A stretch of 64,000 bases of DNA from Olavius algarvensis associated proteobacterium Delta 3 (GTDB taxonomy: Bacteria > Desulfobacterota > Desulfobacteria > Desulfobacterales > CAFBRK01), in assembly GCA_903231505.1 (NCBI GenBank), contig CAFBRK010000169.1, positions 110,159 to 174,158 on the forward strand. The letters are read 5' to 3'. Under the pieces are notes generated by a model, which was not told the DNA's origin, searched no databases, and saw only the letters and a list, made by a program, of their open reading frames with translations. Numbering within the stretch: position 1 is the first letter of the stretch; every line of letters starts with the position of its first letter. Both the position numbers and the translations under genes were made by a program. This document shows, piece after piece, positions 1-7,925 of the stretch.

Positions 1-867
1 AAACCATGCGCCCACCGGGCCGTAACCGTCTTTAAAACGGGCCGGGGTGAACCGGTTTTCCATCATGGAAAGCTCGGCGCCGACACGCATGCAGAGGGTG
101 TAGGTGGAACCGGAGTTCCAGACCGGATACCATGCACGACCTTTGCCCTCGCCGACCGACCGCGGCTGGTAGATATTGACCGCGCCGCCGCAGGCCACGA
201 GCATGGTCTTGCACTTGATGATGTAGACTTTGTTTTCACGGACGGAAAAACCGACCGCACCGGCGATCTGATTTTCTTCATTGGCATCCAGAAGCAGCTC
301 AACGATGAAGACCCGTTCCAGGACATCGTCTTCGCCGATCGCTTTTTTGGCGGCTTCGGCAACGATCCGTTTGTAGGACTCGCCGTTGATCATGATCTGC
401 CATTTGCCGGTCCGAACCGGCTGTGCCCCGGCCTTCAGGGTCCCCATTTTCTGGCCCTTTTTACCGTCCAGGTTCTTTCCTTCTTCTGATTTCTTCCAAA
501 CCGGAAGACCCCATTCCTCGAACAGGTGGACCGAGTCATCGACATGGCAGCCCAGGTCGAAAATAAGGTCTTCGCGGACGATGCCCATCAGGTCGTTGCG
601 GACCATGCGGACGTAGTCATCCGGTGAGTTCTCGCCGATGTAGGTGTTGATGGCGGACAGTCCCTGGGCGACCGCGCCGCTTCTTTCCATGGCGGCTTTG
701 TCGACCAACAGAACGCTCTGATCATCCTTCAGCCATTTTTTGGCTTCAAATGCCGCGCCGCAGGCAGCCATACCACCGCCAACGATCAAAACATCAACTT
801 CCTTCTCCTCGACTTCAGGGTCACGGACGGCTTTCAGTTCACCCGTGGGTTTATTCGGTAATGCCAT
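1..867 (-). CDS. aprA: Adenylylsulfate reductase subunit alpha (partial, cut by window edge)
   Basis: Catalytic FAD subunit of APS reductase, which reduces adenosine 5'-phosphosulfate to sulfite and AMP in the cytoplasm during dissimilatory sulfate reduction. The visible 289 residues are the N-terminal part. A dinucleotide-binding motif VLIVGGGMAACGAA lies near residues 26-39, followed by the FAD-domain stretch VLLVDKAAMERSGAVAQG, both characteristic of AprA in the fumarate reductase/succinate dehydrogenase flavoprotein family. The start is ATG at 867, preceded on the minus strand by AAGGAGGAACAAAT. It lies 66 bp downstream of aprB in the usual aprBA order. The C-terminal remainder is outside the window, and so is any qmoABC electron-transfer cluster. 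Identification is from recognised family sequence. Confidence 0.96.
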   Translation of the reverse strand, partial: MALPNKPTGELKAVRDPEVEEKEVDVLIVGGGMAACGAAFEAKKWLKDDQSVLLVDKAAMERSGAVAQGLSAINTYIGENSPDDYVRMVRNDLMGIVREDLIFDLGCHVDDSVHLFEEWGLPVWKKSEEGKNLDGKKGQKMGTLKAGAQPVRTGKWQIMINGESYKRIVAEAAKKAIGEDDVLERVFIVELLLDANEENQIAGAVGFSVRENKVYIIKCKTMLVACGGAVNIYQPRSVGEGKGRAWYPVWNSGSTYTLCMRVGAELSMMENRFTPARFKDGYGPVGAWF

Positions 868-933
868 ATTTGTTCCTCCTTAAGGTGTTGAATTTTTTTA
901 AATAATCAAAGAGTGTTGCGTCCAGTACCGGCC

Positions 934-1371
934 CTAAACCGTCGCCTGGGGGGTGGGAATCGTGTAGCCGTCGGCTTCTTCCGTGGACAGCAGGCCGCTT
1001 TCGAGATCATTGCCTTTGAGATCACCGTACTCGTTGGCAGCACCTTCGGGAGTGGTACGGATGGGGAACTTAAAGCGTTTGACGACGCCGTTGCGGAACT
1101 TACAGGTCCACATGACATCTTCGGTACCCAGCATCGGCATGATGCTGCTTCCCAGGGGAACAAAGTCGGCATAGCCTCTTACCTCGATGGCCTGGGTCGG
1201 ACAGATCTTCACGCAGGAAAAGCATTCCCAGCACTGATCCGGCTCCTGGTTGTAGGCCTTCATTTCATTGGGCTCCAGCACCATGAGGTCGTTGGGACAG
1301 ATGTACATACAGGCCGTCTTGTCCCCGCCTTTGCAGCCGTCACATTTTTCATTGATTACAAAGCTTGGCAT
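934..1371 (-). CDS. aprB: Adenylylsulfate reductase subunit beta
   Basis: Iron-sulfur subunit of APS reductase, 145 aa, passing electrons to the FAD of AprA. Two ferredoxin-type clusters are visible near the N-terminus: CDGCKGGDKTACMYICP (residues 10-26) and CWECFSCVKICP (about residues 47-58). The C-terminal tail (residues about 100-145) is the arm that in known structures wraps around AprA. Start ATG at 1371 has a GGAGGG ribosome site 9 bases upstream. First gene of the aprBA transcript, with a sigma70-like promoter about 270 bases upstream. Length and cysteine spacing are typical of sulfate-reducer AprB. Confidence 0.97.
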   Translation of the reverse strand: MPSFVINEKCDGCKGGDKTACMYICPNDLMVLEPNEMKAYNQEPDQCWECFSCVKICPTQAIEVRGYADFVPLGSSIMPMLGTEDVMWTCKFRNGVVKRFKFPIRTTPEGAANEYGDLKGNDLESGLLSTEEADGYTIPTPQATV

Positions 1372-1649
1372 TAATTATCCCTCCTAAGTTTAAGATTCTG
1401 CGTATTGCCTCTACTCATTTTCCTGGTTTCTTTGAAACACCCTTGGCTTTATTCCACACCTCCCTTCCTTGTTCGATCCGAAAAAGGGTGCCATTTCGAA
1501 TCCGGTTTTGACTTCCGTCTTGTCGTATCTGCCTGTAAATGCACCTCAAGTGTTTGAATGCACTTGCTGATTTCCAGGTAATTGTTCGGAATGGGGTTTA
1601 AAATTATCTATTAAAATCAAATACAAACATGCCTTTCCACAGATAGAAC

Positions 1650-1678
1650 TAAATATCACCCAGTTTTTTTCTTGTCAA
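1650..1678 (-). promoter_or_regulatory. Candidate sigma70-type promoter for aprBA
   Basis: On the minus strand a perfect -35 TTGACA (plus-strand 1673-1678) is followed after exactly 17 bp by a -10 TATTTA (1650-1655). This faces aprB and would leave a 5' leader of roughly 270 nt. The only genes downstream are aprB and aprA. The call rests on motif match and spacing. Confidence 0.6.
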
Positions 1679-1876
1679 GGATTTTCACCCGAACAAATCT
1701 AAAATATGCAACGGGTTAGAAACCGTTCCGAATGAGAACAACATCTGGGAAAAACCGGTGGCCATGCCACTATATGTGGTGTGCTATATTAAAATGGTAT
1801 TGACACCTTAGGAGCCGCGCCGGGGATCCGGCATTTTGGCGTTGCCTTGACCGATCGACATGCTACATGTATTCCG

Positions 1877-2150
1877 TTGGGCGGGTGGGCGGTTGGCCCG
1901 TTTGCCCGTTGGCCGGTTGGCCTGCTGGCCGGTTGGCCGGTTGGCCGGTTGGCCCGTGGGCCCGTCAGCCCGTTTGCCCGTTGGCCGGTTGGCCCGTGGG
2001 CCGGTTTAGCCGGTTGGCCAGTTTACCCGGTTGCCGACAACCTGTATCTTGAATCTTGCATCTTGTATCCTGAAACCCGACACCTGACACCTGCGTATGG
2101 GCCCGTTGGCCCGTTTGCCCGTATCCTGACACCCGACACCTGCTTGCGGG
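1877..2150. repeat. Composite low-complexity repeat (GGTTGGCC tract plus CCTGACACC tract)
   Basis: Positions 1877-2037 are a degenerate run of 8-mers of the type GGTTGGCC / CGTTTGCC / CGTTGGCC. It is followed by short degenerate units such as CTTGTATCCTG and CCCGACACCTGACACCTG to about 2150. The same two-part arrangement recurs at 42101-42420 in the same orientation and at 30439-30611 reversed. Nothing here looks coding: open frames across it are Gly/Trp/Pro-rich artefacts of the repeat. The rest of the 1372-2243 gap holds the apr promoter and no gene I can support. Confidence 0.75.
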
Positions 2151-2243
2151 ATCGAAGCCAGGAGGGCAAAGCCCCAAACTCATACACCTGAACCCTGGAT
2201 CATGTATCATGTTCCAAATTTCAGGCGCGACAAAGGAGTTCCT

Positions 2244-2975
2244 ATGAACGATCCCATGACGCCGATATCAGTGGACGAGCCGTTCCAATTCTGCTGTTCA
2301 CCGGGGGTGCCCTGCTTTAATGCCTGCTGCCGGGATTTGAACCAGTTTCTTTATCCCTATGACATATTGCGCCTGAAACATCATCTCGGCGTGTCATCAA
2401 CCCGGTTTCTGGAGAGATACGCGACTGTTCATGTCGGACCCGAATCCGGTTTGCCGATCGTCAGTTTGACAGCGGATTACACGGACAAATTTAAATGCCC
2501 CTTTGTCTCCCCCGAAGGATGCCGTGTATACCGGGATCGGCCTGCGGCCTGCCGGATGTACCCCCTGGCTCGGGCCCTGTCCCGAAATCGGGAGACCGGT
2601 GAATTGACCGAACATTTTGCACTTCTGAAAGAACCCCACTGCTGCGGCTTCGATCAGGATGGATCCCAAACCGTCGAGGAATGGGTGGAGGACCAGGATC
2701 TTGCCGACTACAATCGGATGAACGATCGCATGCTGGAGATCATCAGCATTAAAAACCAGCGACACCCGGCTGTCCTCGATATCAAATCCCAGTATCTGTT
2801 CCGTTTGGCCTTGTATGACCTGGACGAGTTCCGGGATCAGGTGTTCGAGAAAGGGATTCTGGCGGATATGAAGTTGGATCCCGATCAGTTCGAAGCCGCC
2901 AGGACTGACGATGTCGCGTTGCTTGAACTGGGGATGTTGTTCATTAAAAAGGAACTGTTTGGCGAAACGGAATGA
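2244..2975 (+). CDS. YkgJ-family cysteine cluster protein (paralogue 1)
   Basis: Cytoplasmic protein of 243 aa in the YkgJ/Fe-S oxidoreductase-like family, which is thought to bind a metal or Fe-S centre. The biochemical role is unknown. The N-terminal cluster CCSPGVPCFNACC lies near residues 13-25. It is followed by FLYPYDILRLK, then CPFVSPEGCRVYRDRPAACRMYP, the second cysteine set of the family, and later HCCGF. Start ATG 2244 was chosen because AAAGGAG sits just upstream; an in-frame ATG 42 bases earlier lacks such a site. It is clearly paralogous to the product of 7919-8704, sharing the CFN.CCR.LN.FLYPYD core. It stands alone between repeat-rich gaps. Confidence 0.85.
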   Translation: MNDPMTPISVDEPFQFCCSPGVPCFNACCRDLNQFLYPYDILRLKHHLGVSSTRFLERYATVHVGPESGLPIVSLTADYTDKFKCPFVSPEGCRVYRDRPAACRMYPLARALSRNRETGELTEHFALLKEPHCCGFDQDGSQTVEEWVEDQDLADYNRMNDRMLEIISIKNQRHPAVLDIKSQYLFRLALYDLDEFRDQVFEKGILADMKLDPDQFEAARTDDVALLELGMLFIKKELFGETE

Positions 2976-2998
2976 TCTACCCTTGCTTTAAAAAGGGT

Positions 2999-3172
2999 AA
3001 ACACGAAATACGAAGCACGAAATCCGAAACAAGCACGAATACCTGAATTCGAATGACCAAAACGCCATCCGATGGTATCACAGAAATATATTGAATTTTG
3101 GGTTTTTAGTTTTCGGATTTGTTTCGGATTTCGTATTTAGGGCTTCGAATTTTGCTTCTGGACATTTAACAA
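2999..3172. repeat. Inverted degenerate ACGAAATCCGAA-type repeats
   Basis: The gap between the YkgJ gene and the SDR gene contains AACACGAAATACGAAGCACGAAATCCGAAAC (split here only by eye into ACGAA units) near 3000-3030. A loosely inverted counterpart, TTCGGATTTGTTTCGGATTTCG, lies near 3113-3138. A similar AT-rich string occurs at 62885-62925. No open frame or terminator with a T-run was recognised. Confidence 0.45.
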
Positions 3173-3196
3173 CCTTTCATTTTAAGGAAGCCATAC

Positions 3197-4027
3197 ATGG
3201 AACTGACGAATAAAGTCGCTCTCGTCCTGGGTGGTATCAAAGGAATCGGCAGGCATATCGGGCTGGATCTGGCCCGGGCCGGGGTTCGGGTGGCGCTGAC
3301 CTACCACGACTGGGAAGAGAGCCTGGGCGAGATGCAGAAATGCTTCGCGGAGACCGGCCAGGACCATTTCATTCAGAAAATCGACTTGTTGGAGACAGAC
3401 CAGGTGGACGGGATGATCCGGGCCGTTGTCGATCGTTTCGGGCAACTGGATATCCTGATCAACAATATCGAGCGGGGGGGGATGCCGGTGGTCCACGGTC
3501 CCTACGTCGAGTCTCAGTGGGACCTGGAACTGGCCACCACCTTGCGTTCGAAATGGTGGGTGTTTGACCGGGCTCTGCCCTACCTGAAACAGTCCGGGGA
3601 TGGCGCCGTTGTAAACCTGTCTTCCATTGCCGGCATTGTCGGGCGATCCGGTCCGGCCACCCCGATTTTCAACGATGGATATGCAGCGGCCAACCGCGGC
3701 ATTTCGCTTCTTACCGAAACCTGGGCGCGGCTCGGTGCTCCGGAGGTGCGCGTCAATGAAATCATGCTGGGCATTTTCGAAACCCGCCATGGTGAGGGTA
3801 CCCGTGGGTGGGGGCTTTTAACCGGGGCCCAGCGGCAGGCGGTCATCGATCACACGCTCCTGAAACGCACAGGTCATCTGGAAGACGTCACCCGCGCCGT
3901 GCGATTTATTCTGGAGCAGGCACCGTTTATGACCGGCAGTGTCCTTCGGCTGGATGGCGGGTACGTCCTGGGCGGCGAGCAGGTGGTGCCGATGCCGAAA
4001 GGAGTGCTGGGGGAAGGCTCAGAATAA
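3197..4027 (+). CDS. Short-chain dehydrogenase/reductase-fold protein lacking the catalytic Lys
   Basis: Protein of 276 aa with the classical SDR layout: a glycine-rich cofactor motif GGIKGIG (about residues 12-18), D-L-L-E at the adenine pocket, NNIE in place of the usual NNAG, the strand with catalytic serine VVNLSSIAG, and an enoyl-reductase/ketoreductase-like C-terminus ending RLDGGYVLGG. The YxxxK motif reads YAAAN (codons tat gca gcg gcc aac near 3679-3693), so the active-site lysine is asparagine. This suggests an altered reaction or a non-catalytic role. The substrate is not predictable. Start ATG 3197 is preceded by TTAAGGAAG. No operon partner. Confidence 0.8.
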   Translation: MELTNKVALVLGGIKGIGRHIGLDLARAGVRVALTYHDWEESLGEMQKCFAETGQDHFIQKIDLLETDQVDGMIRAVVDRFGQLDILINNIERGGMPVVHGPYVESQWDLELATTLRSKWWVFDRALPYLKQSGDGAVVNLSSIAGIVGRSGPATPIFNDGYAAANRGISLLTETWARLGAPEVRVNEIMLGIFETRHGEGTRGWGLLTGAQRQAVIDHTLLKRTGHLEDVTRAVRFILEQAPFMTGSVLRLDGGYVLGGEQVVPMPKGVLGEGSE

Positions 4028-4321
4028 GAGATCGATTAACCGGAAAACTTATAAATTCGCGGTACGTTGTAATATATAAGCTGTGGTAAATAATTAGAAA
4101 TAGTATCGAAGCACGACCCGTCGTCGCAAGGAGCTATGGAGGGCAATAAGATAAAATCCCTGGCCCAGACATGGCCTAACTCGTATCATCTTTGTTGATT
4201 AGCTTTATCAAGCCTGGCCAACTTTAGGGCATGTCTGTATTCAATGCGCCAAGCCAGTGGAGGAACCGTTGAGAAAGGCGGAACTGTCAACGTGGACGGG
4301 AACGTACGGCTGAGATAACCT
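4028..4321. other. Gap with no supported gene
   Basis: Nearly 300 bases between the SDR and methyltransferase genes. It includes an AT-rich segment (4050-4110) that could carry a promoter for the downstream pair, but no motif was convincing. Short open frames on either strand have no recognisable product or ribosome site. It may be a junction left by insertion of the methyltransferase/glycosyltransferase pair. Confidence 0.4.
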
Positions 4322-5386
4322 ATGCGAGAATCATTGCTTGAATTGCTGGTGTGCCCTTCCTGCGCCGGACAACTGACCCTTTCGGCCGAGGTGAAGGAAG
4401 GGGAGGAGATCGTTGAGGGGCGGCTTGATTGCGCCTGCAAGCAGGTCTACCCGGTGGTGAACGGGGTCCCGCGTATGTTGTCCCCTTACCTGCGGGTAGA
4501 CGTACTGTCGCGGTATGCCCGGTTCTTCGAGACGCACAGGTATCCCGGTTGGGATTCCGGTGCAGGAGAGTCGCTTGCGGCCGAGCGCGAGATGGCAACA
4601 ATGGACCGCTTTGGCTACGAGTGGAAGCACTTCTCGGACTACAACTGCGACAATTTCTCTGAATTCGTTAAACCCCTTCCGGAGCGGTTCCTTGAGGGCA
4701 AGCTCGGGCTGGATGTCGGATGCGGTGCGGGAAGGCATGCCGGATATGCGTACGATCGAGGGGCAGAGATCGTAGATATCGACCTTTCGCCGGCCGTCGA
4801 TGTCGCCCAGGAAAGGCATGCCGACAAGGAACGTGTGCATTTTGTGCAGGCAGATATGTTTGCTCTTCCATTTGCGGAGGGAACATTCGATTTCATATAC
4901 AGCCTCGGAGTCCTCCAACACACTGTCGATCCCAAAGGGGCTTACCTGAAGCTGGTGCGATACCTTCGCCCGGCTGGAGCTCAGTTCGTCTGGATCTACG
5001 CACACGCGACCCGCAAAGTTGCGCTGGAGTTGCTTCGCGTGGTTTCGCAGCGCCTTTCAAATGAGGGGATACAGCGGATGTCATTCCTGTGTAACCTTAT
5101 TGATTACGGTATCTTCGTCAACGGGTACCGAGTGGCATCCCGACTCCCCGTGCTGGGCGGCTTGGCGCGTCAGTATGCCCCTCTCAGGCTGAAAGAATAC
5201 TCCGAGTTCGGTTACCGTGTGAGCTACACCGACTGGTTCGATCGTCTTTCTGCGCCCATTACCAACTACTATAGAGAGGCGGACGCAGTAGATTGGCTTC
5301 GTGATTCTGGCCTTACCAAGACAGAACATGCTTTAGTGGGGGACTCCTGGTGGTGGCTCTACGGAGAGAAGAAAAGCGACTCGTGA
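4322..5386 (+). CDS. Class I SAM-dependent methyltransferase with N-terminal Trm112-like zinc ribbon
   Basis: Protein of 354 aa. The N-terminus (LLVCPSCAG at about residues 9-16, then LDCACKQVYPVVNGVP) is a Trm112/zinc-ribbon module with two CxxC-like knuckles. The methyltransferase domain follows, with motif I GLDVGCGAGRH near residues 129-139, an acidic residue closing strand 2 in VDIDLS, and FDFIYSLGVLQHTVDP as the motif IV/V region, typical of UbiE/Methyltransf_11 enzymes. The C-terminal 130 residues are less conserved and aromatic-rich. The next gene begins inside its stop codon, so the two are translationally coupled. The pairing with a GT4 glycosyltransferase suggests modification of a surface glycan or lipid-linked sugar. 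The substrate is unknown. Confidence 0.85.
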   Translation: MRESLLELLVCPSCAGQLTLSAEVKEGEEIVEGRLDCACKQVYPVVNGVPRMLSPYLRVDVLSRYARFFETHRYPGWDSGAGESLAAEREMATMDRFGYEWKHFSDYNCDNFSEFVKPLPERFLEGKLGLDVGCGAGRHAGYAYDRGAEIVDIDLSPAVDVAQERHADKERVHFVQADMFALPFAEGTFDFIYSLGVLQHTVDPKGAYLKLVRYLRPAGAQFVWIYAHATRKVALELLRVVSQRLSNEGIQRMSFLCNLIDYGIFVNGYRVASRLPVLGGLARQYAPLRLKEYSEFGYRVSYTDWFDRLSAPITNYYREADAVDWLRDSGLTKTEHALVGDSWWWLYGEKKSDS

Positions 5387-6528
5387 ACGTACTGATCGTT
5401 GGGACTGATTTCCCTCCAAACAGCGGAGGTATCAGCACCTACTCGCGCGAGATCGCCCAGGTGCTCACAGAGCGGTGCAGCGTCACCGTTCTCGCGCCAG
5501 GGGCGACTGGCTCGCGAGCATTTGATGAAACGTTCTGCTTTGAGGTGGTGAGGACACCGAATATACCGTTCCTGCGGACGCTGGCGTTCCTGGTCTACGT
5601 GCCATGGCTTCTTGTCCGGAAGCGGACGGATCTGGTGCTTCACACCGTGTGGACGACTGCCCTAGCAAGCCATATGTGGCATCGTTTTTTTCGGGCGCCC
5701 TATTTCGTGAGCGTGCACGCTTCAGAGATACTCGACGATAATAGGAGTATCCGGCGCCGAATCAAGGGGTACCTGGGTCGGTGGCGACGTGCGGCCCTGC
5801 GCCGGGCCGCCGGCATATTCCCGGTCAGTCGGTACACTGCACGGCTGGTCGAGGGTTTTGGTGTAGCCAAGGCCAGGATACGAGTAATTACCCATGGTGT
5901 CGATCCCGTCCGTTTCTATCCCGGAACTGCAAGCGATTCCTCCGGTGACGGCGGTCTACTTACCGTTGCCCGCCTTGATCTCCACAAGGGGCATGACAAA
6001 GTCCTCGAAGCCCTTGCCAGGTTGCGGGATGAGCGGCTCTCACCGCGGTACACCATCGTGGGCGAGGGAGAAGAACGGGCCCGGCTGGCGCGGATGACAC
6101 AGGCCTTGGGCTTGCAGGAGCAGGTTACCTTCGCTGGGTTCGTGAGTGATGAAGAGCTCTTGAGGGCTTATGCTGATGCCGAAGTTTTCATCATGGCCAG
6201 TAGAGAGATCCCCGGGAGGCAGGATTTGATCGAGGGGTTCGGCCTGTCCTTCCTCGAGGCGAGCGCCAGCGGCTTGCCCGTGATCGCTGGCCGGTCAGGA
6301 GGGGTGCCGGACGCTGTGTTGGACGGTAAGACCGGTCTGCTGGTTGACCCTTGCGACGTTGGCGACATCGCCCGCGCAATCAAGTGTCTTGTCACCGATC
6401 GCGAGCGAGCCAGGCGCATGGGGGAAAAGGGACGCAAATGGGTTGAGGAAGAGATGAACTGGGACAGGGCCGGCGGGACGCTCCTTGATGCGATGCAGGA
6501 ACTCAGCCGAGACCGCCTGTCCTCCTGA
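5383..6528 (+). CDS. Glycosyltransferase family 4 (GT-B fold)
   Basis: About 381 aa, transferring a sugar from a nucleotide-sugar donor. The N-terminal Rossmann domain begins VNVLIVGTDFPPNSGGIS, the G-rich acceptor-side loop of GT4 enzymes. The C-terminal donor domain has LLTVARLDLHKGHDKVLEALA, the nucleotide-contact region GEGEERARL and the E-x7-E signature EGFGLSFLEASASG. I chose the GTG start at 5383, which forms a GTGA overlap with the methyltransferase stop and yields a typical N-terminus; an in-frame ATG at 5350 is possible. Likely involved in polysaccharide or lipid glycosylation, inferred from family and coupling only. Confidence 0.88.
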   Translation: MNVLIVGTDFPPNSGGISTYSREIAQVLTERCSVTVLAPGATGSRAFDETFCFEVVRTPNIPFLRTLAFLVYVPWLLVRKRTDLVLHTVWTTALASHMWHRFFRAPYFVSVHASEILDDNRSIRRRIKGYLGRWRRAALRRAAGIFPVSRYTARLVEGFGVAKARIRVITHGVDPVRFYPGTASDSSGDGGLLTVARLDLHKGHDKVLEALARLRDERLSPRYTIVGEGEERARLARMTQALGLQEQVTFAGFVSDEELLRAYADAEVFIMASREIPGRQDLIEGFGLSFLEASASGLPVIAGRSGGVPDAVLDGKTGLLVDPCDVGDIARAIKCLVTDRERARRMGEKGRKWVEEEMNWDRAGGTLLDAMQELSRDRLSS

Positions 6529-7131
6529 TTTGCTACCCAACGGCCGCCCATACCCGCTCCACATCGATCGAATCCATGCAGTCGTCTCCCCGGCGAGCAC
6601 ATCGACCGCTTTGGGATTGCGCATGTGAACGGCCCTCTTGCGATAGTAACGTGGCCCGTGGCAGGCGAAAAAAGGCCGGCACTGACGATAAGATCCCATG
6701 CGTATTGACCCCGGAACTGACCAGCCCTGATTCCCGGCGAAATGGGGCGCGATGGATCCAAAAAATTTACGACGTCGATCCCCTTTAGTGCCCGAAGTCT
6801 TCCGGTGCCATGAAGGTCTTCGCATGCATTTTCTTGGGCTCAAGACATCGGCGCCCAGTATTTCACCGTCCGGGACGAAGGCTCTGAGAGTTGGTTGACA
6901 GATGGAGGTAACTCGCTATCTTGAGTTATTCGGATGTGAACGTTCGGGTCGTGGATGGCGGCAAAATTTATGAAGAAAAGCGAAAAAGTGCCGCGGTCCC
7001 GACCGCATCTGTGGTGTAATGCGCTTCCCGGCTCTTGGAAGCCGCTTATGAAACCGGAATGAATGGCAGATACATTGCCCCGGGTTAGCCGGAGCGATGC
7101 CTCAATGTTTTAGGTTAGAAAGGAGTTAGAG
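6529..7131. other. Gap of 600 bases with no supported gene
   Basis: Open frames here on the minus strand are antisense extensions lacking ribosome sites and recognisable motifs. One weak promoter-like string on the plus strand (TTGACA at about 6896, 16 bp, TATCTT) lies about 215 bases upstream of the small coiled-coil gene. The stretch may be decayed DNA flanking the methyltransferase/glycosyltransferase pair. Confidence 0.4.
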
Positions 7132-7434
7132 ATGGAGGTAAAGGATTATTGCAAGGCGATGCAAGCTGAAGTAACGGCCTGGAAGGAAAAGCTGGAAGCC
7201 ATGAAGAAGACGGCGGACGGCTTCGGGTCCGAGCAAAAGGAAAAGGTCCTCCCGTTGATCGGGCAGCTCGAGCAGGAGGTCGTGAGCGCGCAGATGCGGG
7301 TGAATCAGCTAGAGAACGAGTGCCCTTCCGATTGGTCGCCAATCAGGAACGAACTCGACGAGCTTTTCGGCACGGTCGGCAGCAAACTAAACCGGAGCTT
7401 TCAGGAAATGTCTTCACGGGAAGTGCTCTGGTAG
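7132..7434 (+). CDS. Small coiled-coil protein (sll1863-like stress-protein type)
   Basis: A 100-aa acidic, lysine- and glutamate-rich protein whose first 65 residues (KDYCKAMQAEVTAWKEKLEA through MRVNQLENE) form a continuous predicted coiled coil. The C-terminal third, with a conserved-looking WSPIRNELDELF, resembles the sll1863-type group of small bacterial coiled-coil proteins. No enzymatic motif and no signal peptide. Start ATG 7132 is strongly supported by AAAGGAGTTAGAG directly upstream. It stands alone. Function unknown; the family resemblance is by eye and tentative. Confidence 0.72.
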   Translation: MEVKDYCKAMQAEVTAWKEKLEAMKKTADGFGSEQKEKVLPLIGQLEQEVVSAQMRVNQLENECPSDWSPIRNELDELFGTVGSKLNRSFQEMSSREVLW

Positions 7435-7471
7435 AAACGGGCCGGGGGGAGGGTGCCTCGCTCTTCCCCCG

Positions 7472-7720
7472 TCAGCCGCAGCCTTGGAAATGTGGCAAGG
7501 GACCCACGATCCCAGCACTGAAATAGCCTGAAGCACGTACCCGCATGGTTTGACCCCCCCCATCGCGCATCGGCATGATGCAGCGGATCGTTTTTCCGGT
7601 GACGGTCGATGGGCAAAGCTCATCCTCGCGCCGTCGTTCATGGTGATATTCCAACATAGATTCCATGCATTCAATGAAGACACGTATGTGATTCAAAACA
7701 TCTTCTATAGTCCTCGCCAT
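7472..7720 (-). CDS. Possible small hypothetical protein
   Basis: An open frame of 82 codons beginning MARTIEDVLNHIRVFIECME, whose first 35 residues read like a plausible helix. The second half (MRDGGGQTMRVRASG) looks less protein-like. A ribosome site is weak (GGAACAT about 10 bases upstream). It sits in an otherwise empty gap (7435-7918). I do not recognise it, and it may be a remnant or spurious. Confidence 0.2.
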   Translation of the reverse strand: MARTIEDVLNHIRVFIECMESMLEYHHERRREDELCPSTVTGKTIRCIMPMRDGGGQTMRVRASGYFSAGIVGPLPHFQGCG

Positions 7721-7794
7721 AAATATGTTCCGTTTGAACATAGTGAGTGTTTGTCAACCGGATACCGTTTCGGGGGAGTCCGTATATGGACATG

Positions 7795-7925
7795 CTTGGT
7801 ATCGGAATCGAGACAGAATGGCTAACTTCGACGTCGATACCGATTCCGATACCGATGACTCGGCAACGTTCAACCGCGTCGACCATCCACAAATCGGAAC
7901 GGAATCCCGACAGTTGCTCTAATGC
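7795..7925. repeat. Dispersed repeat with CGATTCCGATACC units and CGGAACGGAAT tail
   Basis: Contains GGTATCGGAATCGAG, then GATACCGATTCCGATACCGA, then ATCGGAACGGAATCCCGACA with GTTGCTCTAATGC. The same ordered pieces occur at 21606-21705 (GATTCCGATACCGA units, then TTCGGAACGGAATTCTGACA). A shorter related tail is at 42478-42517. The right end overlaps the stop-codon region of the leftward YkgJ gene ending at 7919. Confidence 0.6.

Noticed and set aside
1847..2191. Open frames of about 60-115 codons through the GGTTGGCC tract
   Set aside because: Their Gly/Trp/Pro composition follows from the DNA repeat in every frame; no ribosome site or homology was recognised.
6168..6843. Minus-strand frames opposite the end of the GT4 gene and the following gap
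   Set aside because: Mostly antisense to the glycosyltransferase and lacking start signals or motifs.
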